A stretch of 64,000 nt of DNA from Thaumasiovibrio sp043421945 (lineage in GTDB: Bacteria; Pseudomonadota; Gammaproteobacteria; Enterobacterales; Vibrionaceae): assembly GCA_043421945.1 (NCBI GenBank), contig JBHOGO010000015.1:1-64000 (forward strand), read 5' to 3'. Position numbers and translations under genes: made by a program. The notes beneath the pieces were generated by a model. That model saw nothing but the letters and a program-made list of their open reading frames with translations, did not search any database and had not been told where the DNA came from. This document shows positions 35,586-44,589 of the stretch, piece by piece. Numbering within the stretch: the first letter of the stretch is position 1; the number at the start of each line of letters is the position of its first letter.

Positions 35586-36087
35586 AATATCACTAATTTA
35601 TATTTGGTTTTTTAGGCTGTTATTAATCTGGTTACCTGATTACCCTCCTATAATGAGAGTTAGAGGTTTATTGTATTCAGTAGTGATGAATAGGTGTGGA
35701 TCTAACTTTCAGGTGGCAGCAGATGTTAAAATTATGGGTGCCAACAGGTTGACTGTAGGTAGTGACGTTTATCTAGCTAGTGGTGTAGTTATTTTAGCTA
35801 GAGATATGATTACTTTGGAATCGGAAGTTCTTATTGGTATCAATTCTGTGCTTGTTTCTGGTAATCACTCTTACTATGAAGGAAAGAGAAGTTATAGATT
35901 TGGCCCTTCAAAAATTAAGCCAATATATATTGGACACGGTAGTTGGGTTGCAAGTAATGTTACGGTTACTGCTGGTACTACTGTTGGTAAAGGAGTATTA
36001 ATTGGCCCAAGCTCTAGTACATATGGAAATTATGATGATTACTCTACTTACTTATCCCCGAGATTAGTATGTAAGAATAGGAATTAA
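35578..36087 (+). CDS. Hexapeptide-repeat acyltransferase (WbbJ/WcaF-like)
   Basis: 169 residues from ATG 35578, overlapping the GT4 stop by 8 bp; a TTG at 35569 is also in frame. The left-handed beta-helix is seen as hexapeptide periods from about residue 45 (VAADVKIMGANRLTVG) to 155 (WVASNVTVTAGTTVG and GVLIGPSS). GNHSYYEG near residue 105 provides a candidate catalytic His. Such enzymes O-acetylate sugars in capsule and O-antigen units. The N-terminal 30 residues are hydrophobic (SLIYIWFFRLLLIWLPDY) and suggest membrane contact. Confidence 0.85.
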   Translation: MDKISLIYIWFFRLLLIWLPDYPPIMRVRGLLYSVVMNRCGSNFQVAADVKIMGANRLTVGSDVYLASGVVILARDMITLESEVLIGINSVLVSGNHSYYEGKRSYRFGPSKIKPIYIGHGSWVASNVTVTAGTTVGKGVLIGPSSSTYGNYDDYSTYLSPRLVCKNRN

Positions 36088-36208
36088 TGATTTAACTGTG
36101 TAAATTTTTTAAAAAATTCGATAGGCATAGCTTTAATTATTTAGTGTACCTAACTGGGTATTTGCATGTTTTATCTTTCCGTTTCATCTGTTTAGTAGTT
36201 GGCTGAAT

Positions 36209-36970
36209 ATGCATAAGAACAAATTAATTTCAATAGTAACACCCGCATTTAATTGTGAGTCAGTAATAAATGATACTTATGATGCATTGGTTAAGCAAAC
36301 ATACCTTAATTGGGAGTGGGTAGTAACTGAGGATTTTTCTACTGACAATACTTATGAACGCCTTAAGAGTATCGCTTCATTAGACACCAGAGTCAGATTG
36401 TTTAGGAATACTGAGAATTCTGGAGCTGCAGTTAGTAGGAACCGATCAATAATAGAGTCACGTGGAGATTTTCTAGCATTCATTGATTCTGATGATTTGT
36501 GGCTGCCCACAAAACTAGAGACTCAACTTAGAGCGATGCTTGACGATGATCTTGATTTCTCATTTACAGCATATGAATTAGTGGATGAGTCCGGGGTTAG
36601 ATTAGACAAAGTTGTTGATGGCAATCAAAGTAGACCTTTAAGCTATAATGATATGTTAAAAAAGAAGGCCACGTTAGGGTGCTCAACTGTAATGTTAAGA
36701 AAAGCAGCCTTTAAGACTATTGAAATGCCTTTAATACGTACAGGTCAAGATTACGGATTGTGGTTGAGGCTTTTGAAAACGGGTAAAGTTGCTTATCCAA
36801 TATCTAGCCCCCTGACCCAGTACCGTCTTATGCCAAATTCTATATCTAGGAATAAGTTTAAGAAGGCTCGACGTCAGTGGCAGATTTACAGAAAATTAGA
36901 AGATCTTTCAATTTTACATGCAATGTACTGTTTTAGTTTCTATGCTTGGCGTGCCGTCTTTCGAAAATAG
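36209..36970 (+). CDS. Family GT2 glycosyltransferase (second)
   Basis: 253 residues. GT-A features: LISIVTPAFNCE at the start, WEWVVTEDFSTDNT, SGAAVSRNRSIIESRGDF and the metal site IDSDDLWLP near residue 92, then TVMLRKAAF and GQDYGLWLRLLKTG. It resembles small capsule transferases of the WfgD/beta-1,3 group, but linkage cannot be assigned. A 120-bp gap separates it from the acyltransferase gene. It is the last AT-rich gene of the locus; backbone-like composition returns at galU. Confidence 0.88.
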   Translation: MHKNKLISIVTPAFNCESVINDTYDALVKQTYLNWEWVVTEDFSTDNTYERLKSIASLDTRVRLFRNTENSGAAVSRNRSIIESRGDFLAFIDSDDLWLPTKLETQLRAMLDDDLDFSFTAYELVDESGVRLDKVVDGNQSRPLSYNDMLKKKATLGCSTVMLRKAAFKTIEMPLIRTGQDYGLWLRLLKTGKVAYPISSPLTQYRLMPNSISRNKFKKARRQWQIYRKLEDLSILHAMYCFSFYAWRAVFRK

Positions 36971-37137
36971 TGATTCATGTTTTTGTACCCTTCCTTTTTT
37001 AAAGGGCTCTATCCAAGGTAATTGCATCCCTTCGTAATACAAGGCTTAAGAGTTTAGTTTACTTTGCAATGTCGATGTGTTCTATGTCGCATTTTCCAAA
37101 TGAAATTGTCGTGAATTTAGGTTCACCTTGTTGAACA

Positions 37138-37347
37138 TTTTCAGTCATCAAGAATTACTCTCAATTAGATGAAGTTAGTCATGAGTTGTCAGACATCATT
37201 TTACTGACTGTTTGTAGTCTTCAGTCAGGTCTTGATACATGGAAAGGTATTTATTACTTTGGTGTTTCTCATCATCATTCGTGGGGGCTGTTTAAATTGC
37301 TACTTGTTACTAATTTTGTAGTGACTAATCATTGCCAATTTGGCTAA
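37138..37347 (+). pseudogene. Relic of an ISAs1-family (H-repeat type) transposase
   Basis: In the 545-bp gap before galU, the frame at 37138 reads FSVIKNYSQLDEVSHELSD, then IILLTVCSLQSGLD and TWKGIYYFG. This is the N-terminal domain (DDE_Tnp_1-associated) of ISAs1-family transposases, where HKL.DIL.LTVCAV.AG...W is conserved. Downstream the match fades and a stop follows at 37347; no start codon or inverted repeat remains. IS1358, of this family, marks O-antigen/capsule regions in V. cholerae and V. anguillarum, so this scar fits past exchange of the locus. The rest of the gap (36971-37516) holds the galU promoter and nothing else recognised. Confidence 0.72.
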
Positions 37348-37516
37348 GCATTCAGCTGATAACTTTTACAAGTTCCAAATTTTACTGGAAAATTAATACT
37401 CGCTATTATCTCTTTATTTTTTACCGGTAGTTTTAGATGAGCTTTTACTACCAAAAAACACAATACTTTCTCTAATTATAAAACGACAGGAACGTTGATT
37501 CTGTTAAGGACATTTA

Positions 37517-38440
37517 ATGAAACAAATAACAAAAGCCGTCATTCCGGTGGCTGGGCTAGGCACTCGTATGTTACCGGCAACTAAGGCCATCCCAAAAGAG
37601 ATGTTACCTATTGTCGACAAGCCATTGATTCAACATATTGTAAATGAGTGCGTTGCAGCTGGTATCAAAGAGATTGTCCTTGTGACTCACTCGTCAAAGA
37701 ATGCAATCGAAAATCACTTTGATACTTCTTACGAGCTTGAGGCAACACTTGAAAAGCGTGTTAAGCGTCAGTTACTAGATGAAGTACAATCAATTTGTCC
37801 TCCTGATGTAACGATAATGCATGTGCGTCAAGGTCATGCGAAAGGTCTTGGACATGCGGTTCTTTGCGCTAAGCCGCTAGTCGGAGATTCACCATTTGCT
37901 GTTGTTTTGCCTGACGTAATTCTTGATGAATACACAGCGAACCAATCGGTTGAGAACTTAGCGGCGATGAAAGCCCGTTTTGAGCAGACACAACTTAGCC
38001 AAATTATGGTTGAGCCTGTGCCGATGAACGATGTGTCAAAGTATGGTGTGGTTGACTGTAACGGCTCTGAACTAACTGGCGGTGACTCTTGCCCGATGAC
38101 CCGCATGGTTGAGAAACCGGCATTAGAAGATGCTCCATCTAACCTTGCTGTCGTTGGACGTTACGTTCTTTCTAGTGCTATATGGGACAAGTTAGCAATC
38201 ACTCCAGCAGGTGCAGGTGATGAAATTCAGTTGACTGATGCGATTGATATGCTGATGGCGCAAGAGACCGTCGAAGCTTTCCATATGACGGGTAAATCTC
38301 ATGATTGCGGTGATAAGCTTGGCTACCTTAAAGCATTCGTTGAGTATGGTTTACGTCATGATAGTTTAGGTGAGGAGTTTAAAACTTACTTGTCATCACT
38401 ATTTACTGAAGATAAAGCATCATTGAAGCTTGTTGGTTAA
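37517..38440 (+). CDS. galU: UTP-glucose-1-phosphate uridylyltransferase GalU
   Basis: 307 residues. GalU makes UDP-glucose from UTP and glucose 1-phosphate, a precursor for capsule, LPS core and galactose metabolism. VIPVAGLGTRMLPATKAIPK at the start, VDKPLIQHIVNE, VLPDVILDE and the C-terminal GKSHDCGDKLGYLKAF are typical. AAGGA (37505-37509) supports the ATG. GalU commonly closes capsule loci and is the right border of this one. It is followed by a strong terminator, after which the recombinase region begins. Confidence 0.97.
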   Translation: MKQITKAVIPVAGLGTRMLPATKAIPKEMLPIVDKPLIQHIVNECVAAGIKEIVLVTHSSKNAIENHFDTSYELEATLEKRVKRQLLDEVQSICPPDVTIMHVRQGHAKGLGHAVLCAKPLVGDSPFAVVLPDVILDEYTANQSVENLAAMKARFEQTQLSQIMVEPVPMNDVSKYGVVDCNGSELTGGDSCPMTRMVEKPALEDAPSNLAVVGRYVLSSAIWDKLAITPAGAGDEIQLTDAIDMLMAQETVEAFHMTGKSHDCGDKLGYLKAFVEYGLRHDSLGEEFKTYLSSLFTEDKASLKLVG

Positions 38441-38467
38441 AGCTTCGAGATAATTAATATTGTTGAA

Positions 38468-38498
38468 AAGCCGTCCTTTGCCAAAGGGCGGCTTTTTT
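38468..38498 (+). terminator. Terminator after galU
   Basis: AAGCCGTCCTTT pairs with AAAGGGCGGCTT (one G-T) around a 3-nt loop, then six T. Confidence 0.92.
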
Positions 38499-38636
38499 AT
38501 TTCTGGACGAGACAGACTGAATTTGCTGATGATGTCGAATAACTTAAAGCGATGCTGCTTAAGCATCAGGAAGAGCAGAGAAATCGCATGAAGGTCCACA
38601 CTTTAAAATACTTGGTGCGGTTAAAGGTGAGTATTA

Positions 38637-39800
38637 TCATACTGTACCTCCTAACATCATGTTATTGAACGCCAGTCCATCTTGGCGAGATGCATTGGCC
38701 ACATACGGCGCGTACACTTCAAACAGCAATTTGGTGTCACTGTGTCCCAGTTTGTGCGAGATATAGAGTGGGTTTTCATGCGCTGCAATGTGTAGCACCG
38801 CCGCAGTATGGCGGGTTTCATAGGCTCGGCGAGGTTTAAGCCCCGCTTTTTTCAAGGTTGGGTGCCAAATATGCGTGCTGATGTAGTGCGTATCAAGGCC
38901 GCCTCCCTTTTTTGATGCAAAGACAAACGAGCTGTTGTTCTCTTTTCTTTCCCATTGGCGCTTTAGTGCAGCGTATAACGTGTCACACATCTGCAATTCA
39001 CGCCGTGACTTCGGTGTCTTCACATCACAAAGCTCTCCATTCACATAATTTTGTCTCACGTGGATCAACCGGTGGTCAAAATCAATGTGCTCCCAATGCA
39101 GTCCATGCACTTCACAGCTTCGCATGCCTGTCCAAAAGCGCAGTAAAAAATAATCGTGCCACTGTGGATCACAGCACTCCAAAAAATGGCGGACTTCTTC
39201 CATGGTCATCGGCTTAGAATCTGCTTTTTCTTCTTTCAGTGACTTATAGCGGCGAAATGGGTAAGCAAAGTGATGCTCTTCGGCGGCGAGACTCAAAATC
39301 GCAATCAGTGGCCATAAAATGTTATTGATGCGTTTGTTGGTGAGTTTGCGCTCGCCATTGGGCTTACGAGCTTCTTGCAGCGTTTGACGAAAATACTCCA
39401 CTTGTGAGAGTGACACGTCAGAGACTAAGGTATTGCCAAAGTGTGGAATAAGGTAGCGCTCGAGGGTGTTCTTCACCACGCCTTGATAACTGGCTTTCCA
39501 GTTGCCTTTTTGACGCTCAAACCATTCGGTCGAAAAGTCATTGAAAAAAGGATGAAGATGGTCGGGGTATTTCTCACGCTGCAAGCGTTCAAACAGGGCC
39601 ACTTTTTTGCTGTCAGGGAAGTAATCACGGTATTGAAAGGTGCCCAGGTCAATCTCAGCGTTCATTTTTTTGAGAGTCGCTTGGGCAAGCTTGACGTTTT
39701 TCGGGGTGGCCATTTGTTTCGTGCCTTCGCGAAAGCGTTGGCCGTACAAATGAAGATCGAACTGAATGCGCCCGTTAGGACGTACGCGAATATGTGCCAT
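38637..39800 (-). CDS. Tyrosine recombinase (integrase), canonical size
   Basis: 387 residues from ATG 39800, which has GGAGG 5 nt upstream; an ATG at 39812 overlaps that site. The N-terminus (MAHIRVRPNGRIQFDLHLYG) is an Arm-type DNA-binding domain of the DUF3596 kind, followed by a core-binding domain (about 85-175). Catalytic residues: Arg227 (TGMRSCEV), Lys261 (VKTPKS), Arg330 in YETRHTA, His353 (LGHSD) and the nucleophile Tyr363 (FEVYAPYV). It would cut and rejoin attachment sites of an integrative element. It stands apart, by 308 bp, from the three genes upstream on the same strand and has its own dyad operator. Confidence 0.93.
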   Translation of the reverse strand: MAHIRVRPNGRIQFDLHLYGQRFREGTKQMATPKNVKLAQATLKKMNAEIDLGTFQYRDYFPDSKKVALFERLQREKYPDHLHPFFNDFSTEWFERQKGNWKASYQGVVKNTLERYLIPHFGNTLVSDVSLSQVEYFRQTLQEARKPNGERKLTNKRINNILWPLIAILSLAAEEHHFAYPFRRYKSLKEEKADSKPMTMEEVRHFLECCDPQWHDYFLLRFWTGMRSCEVHGLHWEHIDFDHRLIHVRQNYVNGELCDVKTPKSRRELQMCDTLYAALKRQWERKENNSSFVFASKKGGGLDTHYISTHIWHPTLKKAGLKPRRAYETRHTAAVLHIAAHENPLYISHKLGHSDTKLLFEVYAPYVANASRQDGLAFNNMMLGGTV

Positions 39801-39818
39801 CGTGGCCTCCATGGATCT

Positions 39819-39837
39819 CAGATCTTAAATAGATCTG
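39819..39837 (-). promoter_or_regulatory. Perfect dyad before the integrase gene
   Basis: CAGATCT (39819-39825) and AGATCTG (39831-39837) form a perfect 7-bp inverted repeat with a 5-bp spacer, 19 bp upstream of the integrase start. This is the size and place of a repressor operator or recombinase-binding site. The rest of the 39801-40107 gap holds no gene. Confidence 0.45.
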
Positions 39838-40107
39838 TCCCTCACCAATGGAATTCGCTAAAATCGAGCCATCGGCTGGGTATGGTTTAAATGCGTCGCA
39901 GCCGGTACGGGGTAGGGAGGTTGCCGCCTTCCTATCCCAACTGCATTCTTACTCTTCTCAAACTTGGGTATGTATCACGGCTTTATCGTGAAATGAACTT
40001 ACACCCTGTTTGTATAAAGTTTCATCAGTTAATGTAGGCTGATACTGTTTTAATGTCCAGTGTTATACGCATTTTTCTGTACGGCTTTCCTCGCACTGCA
40101 TCCTCTT

Positions 40108-41448
40108 TTAAATTGTCGACTCCAAATCCAAGGTGTGGTTTTCACCTTTTCTTTCTCTTTTAACCAATCCATTACCTTTTTGGTAATCCTCTATTTCGCG
40201 ATTGAGTTCTCGGATTTTCTGCACATTCTTAATCAGTTCGACGGAAATAGATTGTGTCGGGATAGGCTGTACCCCCTCGTCAAATAAGCCCATATACATC
40301 TCGAGTCGGTTGTTTTTGTAGATGTTGACTTTCATCTCCTCCATTTCGGTGATGTTAGGGATTTTCAGTTTGAGAAACGATTTTAAATGAAACTGCACAA
40401 TAAGTTGCTCATCGCTTTTTATTGATAAGTTAGAGACCAAAATAGGTTTGGTATGGGTCTCATTTTCAACTTTCGCCACTAAGAATGAGTTCTCATTTTG
40501 AATCACAAAATACGCAATGCCTTGAGCGCCAACATCAGGGTAATTCTTTAATGCTTGAACTTCGGACTTGAATGGATGGATGTCGACAAAAAAAGTGGAG
40601 AGGGTATCCAGCGTATTAGCCACTTTTTGTTTAAACTCATCAAGCCCTTCAAGCGACAGTGCCGAGCATTGCTCAGAGGTTTTGATGATAAGCCGGTCGT
40701 TTTCTTGACGGATCAGGATGTCTTTATCGGTGGTGTTTTCAATAATGTCTCCAAGTAATTCGACACCTGGCTCAGAGGAAATGAACGAATGCCCGAGATC
40801 GATTTTAAGGTTTGTCTTGCTGGTGTTGAGTTGATCGTCGCGCATGATTCTGAGCTCTTTTGTCCTTGGATCAAACTCAATCATTTGGAATGGTAAATGC
40901 GGTTGTATCTCATGGATAAGATTTTGACAGGTTGATTTAGTTATTTTTTGATAGTCACGCTGAGTATCTAAATCAATAAAATCCATGTGTCCGCCAAGAG
41001 GGTCATGCGTCTTAATTTGGCGGCGACAAGCACGAGCTAATATGGTATCTGCATCGTTTGTCTTATCAAAAAGGGAGACCGCTTTGGTATCGTAGATAAT
41101 GATAGAGGGAGGGGAGTCCTTTAAATGACCGTCAATGTGGAGTGTTATAAACCTGTCCTTTGTAAGACATTGGAGGCCAATGGCTGATTGAAGCCAGTTT
41201 TTAAACACATCACCTGATAGTGAGAATGAGTGTCGTGTGACGAGCGCTCTGGTGTCGTCATTTAAATCCACTGCGACAAAGGAATATTCAGGTGCATGCC
41301 CCCCAACTATTTTGCATTGGCTACTATCAGTATCAAAACAAAAGCTCACGTAAAAGTCGTCGCTTTTTTTGATGAGTTGAGCTTGAATGCGCTTTAAAAT
41401 GACGGCTGCATTCGTGTTTATACGCAATTGAACTATCTTCTTTTTCAT
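40108..41448 (-). CDS. Unrecognised third gene of the recombinase operon
   Basis: 446 residues; ATG 41448 is preceded by AAGGG and lies 63 bp after the large recombinase gene. No signal peptide or membrane segment. The chain looks like repeated alpha/beta halves: strand-rich stretches such as DILIRQENDRLIIKTSE, FLVAKVENETHTKPILV and QLIVQFHLKSFLKLKIPN followed by MKVNIYKNNRLEMYMG recall the domains of DNA sliding clamps. That is a resemblance of texture, not a family match. The tail (380-446) is charged and helical. Co-transcription with the recombinases suggests an accessory role in excision or replication of the element. Confidence 0.75.
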   Translation of the reverse strand: MKKKIVQLRINTNAAVILKRIQAQLIKKSDDFYVSFCFDTDSSQCKIVGGHAPEYSFVAVDLNDDTRALVTRHSFSLSGDVFKNWLQSAIGLQCLTKDRFITLHIDGHLKDSPPSIIIYDTKAVSLFDKTNDADTILARACRRQIKTHDPLGGHMDFIDLDTQRDYQKITKSTCQNLIHEIQPHLPFQMIEFDPRTKELRIMRDDQLNTSKTNLKIDLGHSFISSEPGVELLGDIIENTTDKDILIRQENDRLIIKTSEQCSALSLEGLDEFKQKVANTLDTLSTFFVDIHPFKSEVQALKNYPDVGAQGIAYFVIQNENSFLVAKVENETHTKPILVSNLSIKSDEQLIVQFHLKSFLKLKIPNITEMEEMKVNIYKNNRLEMYMGLFDEGVQPIPTQSISVELIKNVQKIRELNREIEDYQKGNGLVKRERKGENHTLDLESTI

Positions 41449-41511
41449 TCAATGTCCCTTCTTGGCTGGTGGTGTCGTCATTGACACTGAGCGGCGTTTG
41501 GTTACTCCATA

Positions 41512-44500
41512 TCATTCTTGTGGGGTATGGGTCTGAAAGTAGGTTAGGTACTCATAGATATCATGCATCGTTTGCGGTGCGAGTGTGATGTTATTCCGTG
41601 GGGAGAGGGTGATATGAAGCTCTGTACTTCCCCCGTGTTGCTTCGTGACAAGGATCGTGTCTTTTTCATCGGCAAAGCCTTCACGGATGTTGTTCTTTTG
41701 ACGGGTTGGGTCTGTTTTTTCATTCACCCTGAGGTTAAAGGTCGCGTGAAAAAATTGCAGTTCGGGTACTTTAAAGGCATCTCTAAATAAGGCGCCATCC
41801 TTTTGATTTGTCGACATCTTGACGAAAATATGCGGTTTTCCATCGTCGTCAATCAGCGCCATATTTTTCACTTTACGTATCGCTTTCTCCCACTTTTTGT
41901 GTGAAAGCTCAGGCTTATGCTTGTTGGAATGCGCCCAAATCGTGCTGATGTCTGAAAAGAGAAATCGATCCTGACAGCGATTAAATTGCCGACAAAATAG
42001 TGTCTTAAGTAAACTGTGTTGAACGCTCGGAAAAGGGTCACAATCCGGTTGATTGGCACGTAACGCTTTATCTAATAGCTCGGTTAACAGCGTGGTTAAG
42101 GGCGGGGTTGTCACGGCGGTGGGCTTGGTGCTGGGCTTTTGAGAAAATAAGTGGTCGCGAAGAGAGTCTTCAGAGAGTAACAGTGAATAATGCTTTTTTT
42201 CTTCTGCTGAAAGCTGTGCATACCGCGTGTCTAACTTCGCGATACGCCGTGAGAGGTCGTTTGATCCTATTTTTAATCCCAATAGCCAGCACAGCTCCAC
42301 GCGAGTGTAGTGCTTCTCTTTTTTTTGATTCCCACCTTTTCGATAAAACGGGTAAAGCCAATCAATGCCGTGGACATAGTGCTTACGTGTCGTGGCGTAG
42401 TGTTTGTGCCCAATCTCGCGAGTGAACTCTTCAAACAGCACATTATCATTGAGACTCATCGTGTCCTGTAATTCTAACCAATGCTGAAACTGCATTTTCA
42501 ATACGTCTTGGGTCATCAAGGGTTGCAATCTGGCCGGTAATCCCATCTCGGTATCAACGTCATGGCTAATGAAGTGCAGGCTTTGAAGGAGATAGACAAA
42601 GGCACCAGAATGTCTCAAATGATGGAAGCGGGCATCTTCACCACAAATGGCTTTAATCGCTTTAGTGGCGGGTAGCAAATAATGCAGCTGCCTTGATGTC
42701 GTGCTTTCCCCTTCGAAACCAATGAGTGGCATTTGTGGGGATCGGCTGACAATCCCCCCTCGAGTCGACAATCTCGGCTTGAGTTGTATGCACATACGGA
42801 TGAGCGTAGCAAACTCAGGGGGAAGGTATATGTGGACTAATCGTGATTGTTTGCTTTTCGGCTTTCCTTCCCTTGTTTGAGTGATATTCAGCGTAAAACA
42901 CTGATTATCATCTTGGCCATGATGCGACGAGATGTGCTTCGCGGCCCAGATGTCTTTAATTCGCAGCCGTACAATCTCACCGCGCCTGAGTTTGCCAAAA
43001 TAGGCAAGAATGACCGCAGATGCGCTGAATAAACGTTGAAAGAAATGCCCTTTTTTATGACTGACTAAGGCATGAATAATCTGATCTAACGCGTCAATAG
43101 AGATGAAGTTTGCGTCGACATGGATGGGGACGATGGGGTTGTGTAGCTCGTTTAGATTGATGTGATCGGTTAAATCTTGCGTCGTTAAAAACTTAAAGAA
43201 TCGATGGAGTTTTTGTTGTGAGCTGGGCGTGGTGAGCGTTGCATACGTGTGGTGTGCCCAAGCCATGAGCTCATCATGGTTTTGGCTCGCTTCAAAGCTC
43301 AAAGGGGACGACTGGAGTATCTTTGTTAATCCTGAATATTGAGTCAGTGTACTGTCGCTGAGATTTTGAACTCGTTCACCACCGTACAAAATAAGGTTTT
43401 TTACAAACAGGCTAGCCAGCTGAGGTAAGACGTTGTGCCTTTGCCAACGCGTGACTTCGTAGTCGGTTGGCTTGGCTCTGGTGCTGATATAGTCATTTAA
43501 TAGCTTCTGGTGAGGCCATTGCTCTTTTTTGCTGTGTGTGACTTTTTCATACCACTTGTCATCCCAGGTTTGTGTATAAATGGCATCGAGCTGTTTCTTT
43601 TGATTGGGAATAAGGGGCTTTTGCAGGGCATAAGCCACGTGCCTGGCTGGGTACGCAATGTCTTTTAAGAGCGTCGGCACCACATCGTCGCGGTAGTACC
43701 AGACGGCCTGAAAGAGAAAGTGCAATTGAGTCTTAGAGCAAGATTGAGTGGAGGTGCCTACCATGGGAGATGGATCAGCGTCAGTGATCAGTTGGCCAAT
43801 GAAGGCATGAAGTCGGTCTCTGAGTGGATCGAGCCCCAATGATGCATGAGAAAGCGTGTCCGTCTTTTGTTCATAAAATATGGTTAAGGCGCGATAAACC
43901 GAAAGCGGTAAGTGGTAGCGAGTAAACGAGGTTTTTTCTGCTTCTTTGCCTTTGTGGGTTTTATGTTGATGGTCTTGGGGGTGTATCAGGCGCAGATAGA
44001 GACGGTTATCGACGATTTCAATGCAATCTGGCGATATGAGTATGCGATGGAGGTAGTCGAGAGGCAAAGGGGCAACCTCTAGCGCGACCATTAAGGCCAC
44101 CTGCTCTTGGCTCAGCGGATGCCTCTCTTTATAGAGGATCTCCAATGACGCGTTGTACCCTTGAAGCAGGCGATAAGCCGTGTGCGCATGGGCCGTGATG
44201 TTTTCAAAAAGCTTGGCGTCGTGATCGACCAGCTTTTTTTCTTCTGTTTGCGGTACTTCCCATCCCAGCGCATGGTAGAGATACAATAAAATGGCGGTCA
44301 GGGCGTTTTGGTAATTCGTCTTGAGCCTCGCCGGCTGATGTGTCCATTGTTGTCTGATGTTACGTAATGTGCTCTCCGTGACGTGACGGCGGATTTCTTG
44401 AGCTTTTGGCCAATGGTGTAACACCCACTCTATGGCTTCTTCGGAGGGCGTTAACGCATGGTTTTGTTGTGCATATTGAGCGATTTGTTGGGCAGATAGC

Positions 44501-44589
44501 GTGCCTAGTAGAGGCGAAAAGCTCTTGATACCGGTTTCATCGTCTTCACGAGTAGCCGAAGGAGCGCTGCGCGATGCGTTATCTGACAT
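41512..44589 (-). CDS. Giant tyrosine recombinase (1025 residues)
   Basis: 1025 residues from ATG 44589, which overlaps the upstream stop by 11 bp and has GGAAGG in front; an earlier in-frame ATG at 44703 lies deep in the preceding gene. The catalytic domain lies in the middle, about 500-745: LRRGEIVRLRIKDI (Arg), TREGKPKSK (Lys), FHHLRHSGAF (His-x-x-Arg) and GHKHYATTRKHY (His and Tyr). About 490 residues precede it and about 280 follow, far more than in ordinary integrases of 300-450 residues. All catalytic residues seem present, so it should be active. The C-terminal part has a charged helical character (KKWEKAIRKVKNMALID). Confidence 0.88.
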   Translation of the reverse strand: MSDNASRSAPSATREDDETGIKSFSPLLGTLSAQQIAQYAQQNHALTPSEEAIEWVLHHWPKAQEIRRHVTESTLRNIRQQWTHQPARLKTNYQNALTAILLYLYHALGWEVPQTEEKKLVDHDAKLFENITAHAHTAYRLLQGYNASLEILYKERHPLSQEQVALMVALEVAPLPLDYLHRILISPDCIEIVDNRLYLRLIHPQDHQHKTHKGKEAEKTSFTRYHLPLSVYRALTIFYEQKTDTLSHASLGLDPLRDRLHAFIGQLITDADPSPMVGTSTQSCSKTQLHFLFQAVWYYRDDVVPTLLKDIAYPARHVAYALQKPLIPNQKKQLDAIYTQTWDDKWYEKVTHSKKEQWPHQKLLNDYISTRAKPTDYEVTRWQRHNVLPQLASLFVKNLILYGGERVQNLSDSTLTQYSGLTKILQSSPLSFEASQNHDELMAWAHHTYATLTTPSSQQKLHRFFKFLTTQDLTDHINLNELHNPIVPIHVDANFISIDALDQIIHALVSHKKGHFFQRLFSASAVILAYFGKLRRGEIVRLRIKDIWAAKHISSHHGQDDNQCFTLNITQTREGKPKSKQSRLVHIYLPPEFATLIRMCIQLKPRLSTRGGIVSRSPQMPLIGFEGESTTSRQLHYLLPATKAIKAICGEDARFHHLRHSGAFVYLLQSLHFISHDVDTEMGLPARLQPLMTQDVLKMQFQHWLELQDTMSLNDNVLFEEFTREIGHKHYATTRKHYVHGIDWLYPFYRKGGNQKKEKHYTRVELCWLLGLKIGSNDLSRRIAKLDTRYAQLSAEEKKHYSLLLSEDSLRDHLFSQKPSTKPTAVTTPPLTTLLTELLDKALRANQPDCDPFPSVQHSLLKTLFCRQFNRCQDRFLFSDISTIWAHSNKHKPELSHKKWEKAIRKVKNMALIDDDGKPHIFVKMSTNQKDGALFRDAFKVPELQFFHATFNLRVNEKTDPTRQKNNIREGFADEKDTILVTKQHGGSTELHITLSPRNNITLAPQTMHDIYEYLTYFQTHTPQE

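Noticed and set aside
38499..38636. Short peptide between galU and the integrase gene resembling an IS66 transposase start
   Set aside because: The likeness (LKAMLLKHQEEQ) is low-complexity and helical, interrupted by a stop, and not specific enough.
41333..41515. 60-codon frame at the end of the giant recombinase gene
   Set aside because: It overlaps the well-supported start of the 446-residue gene in another frame and has no features.
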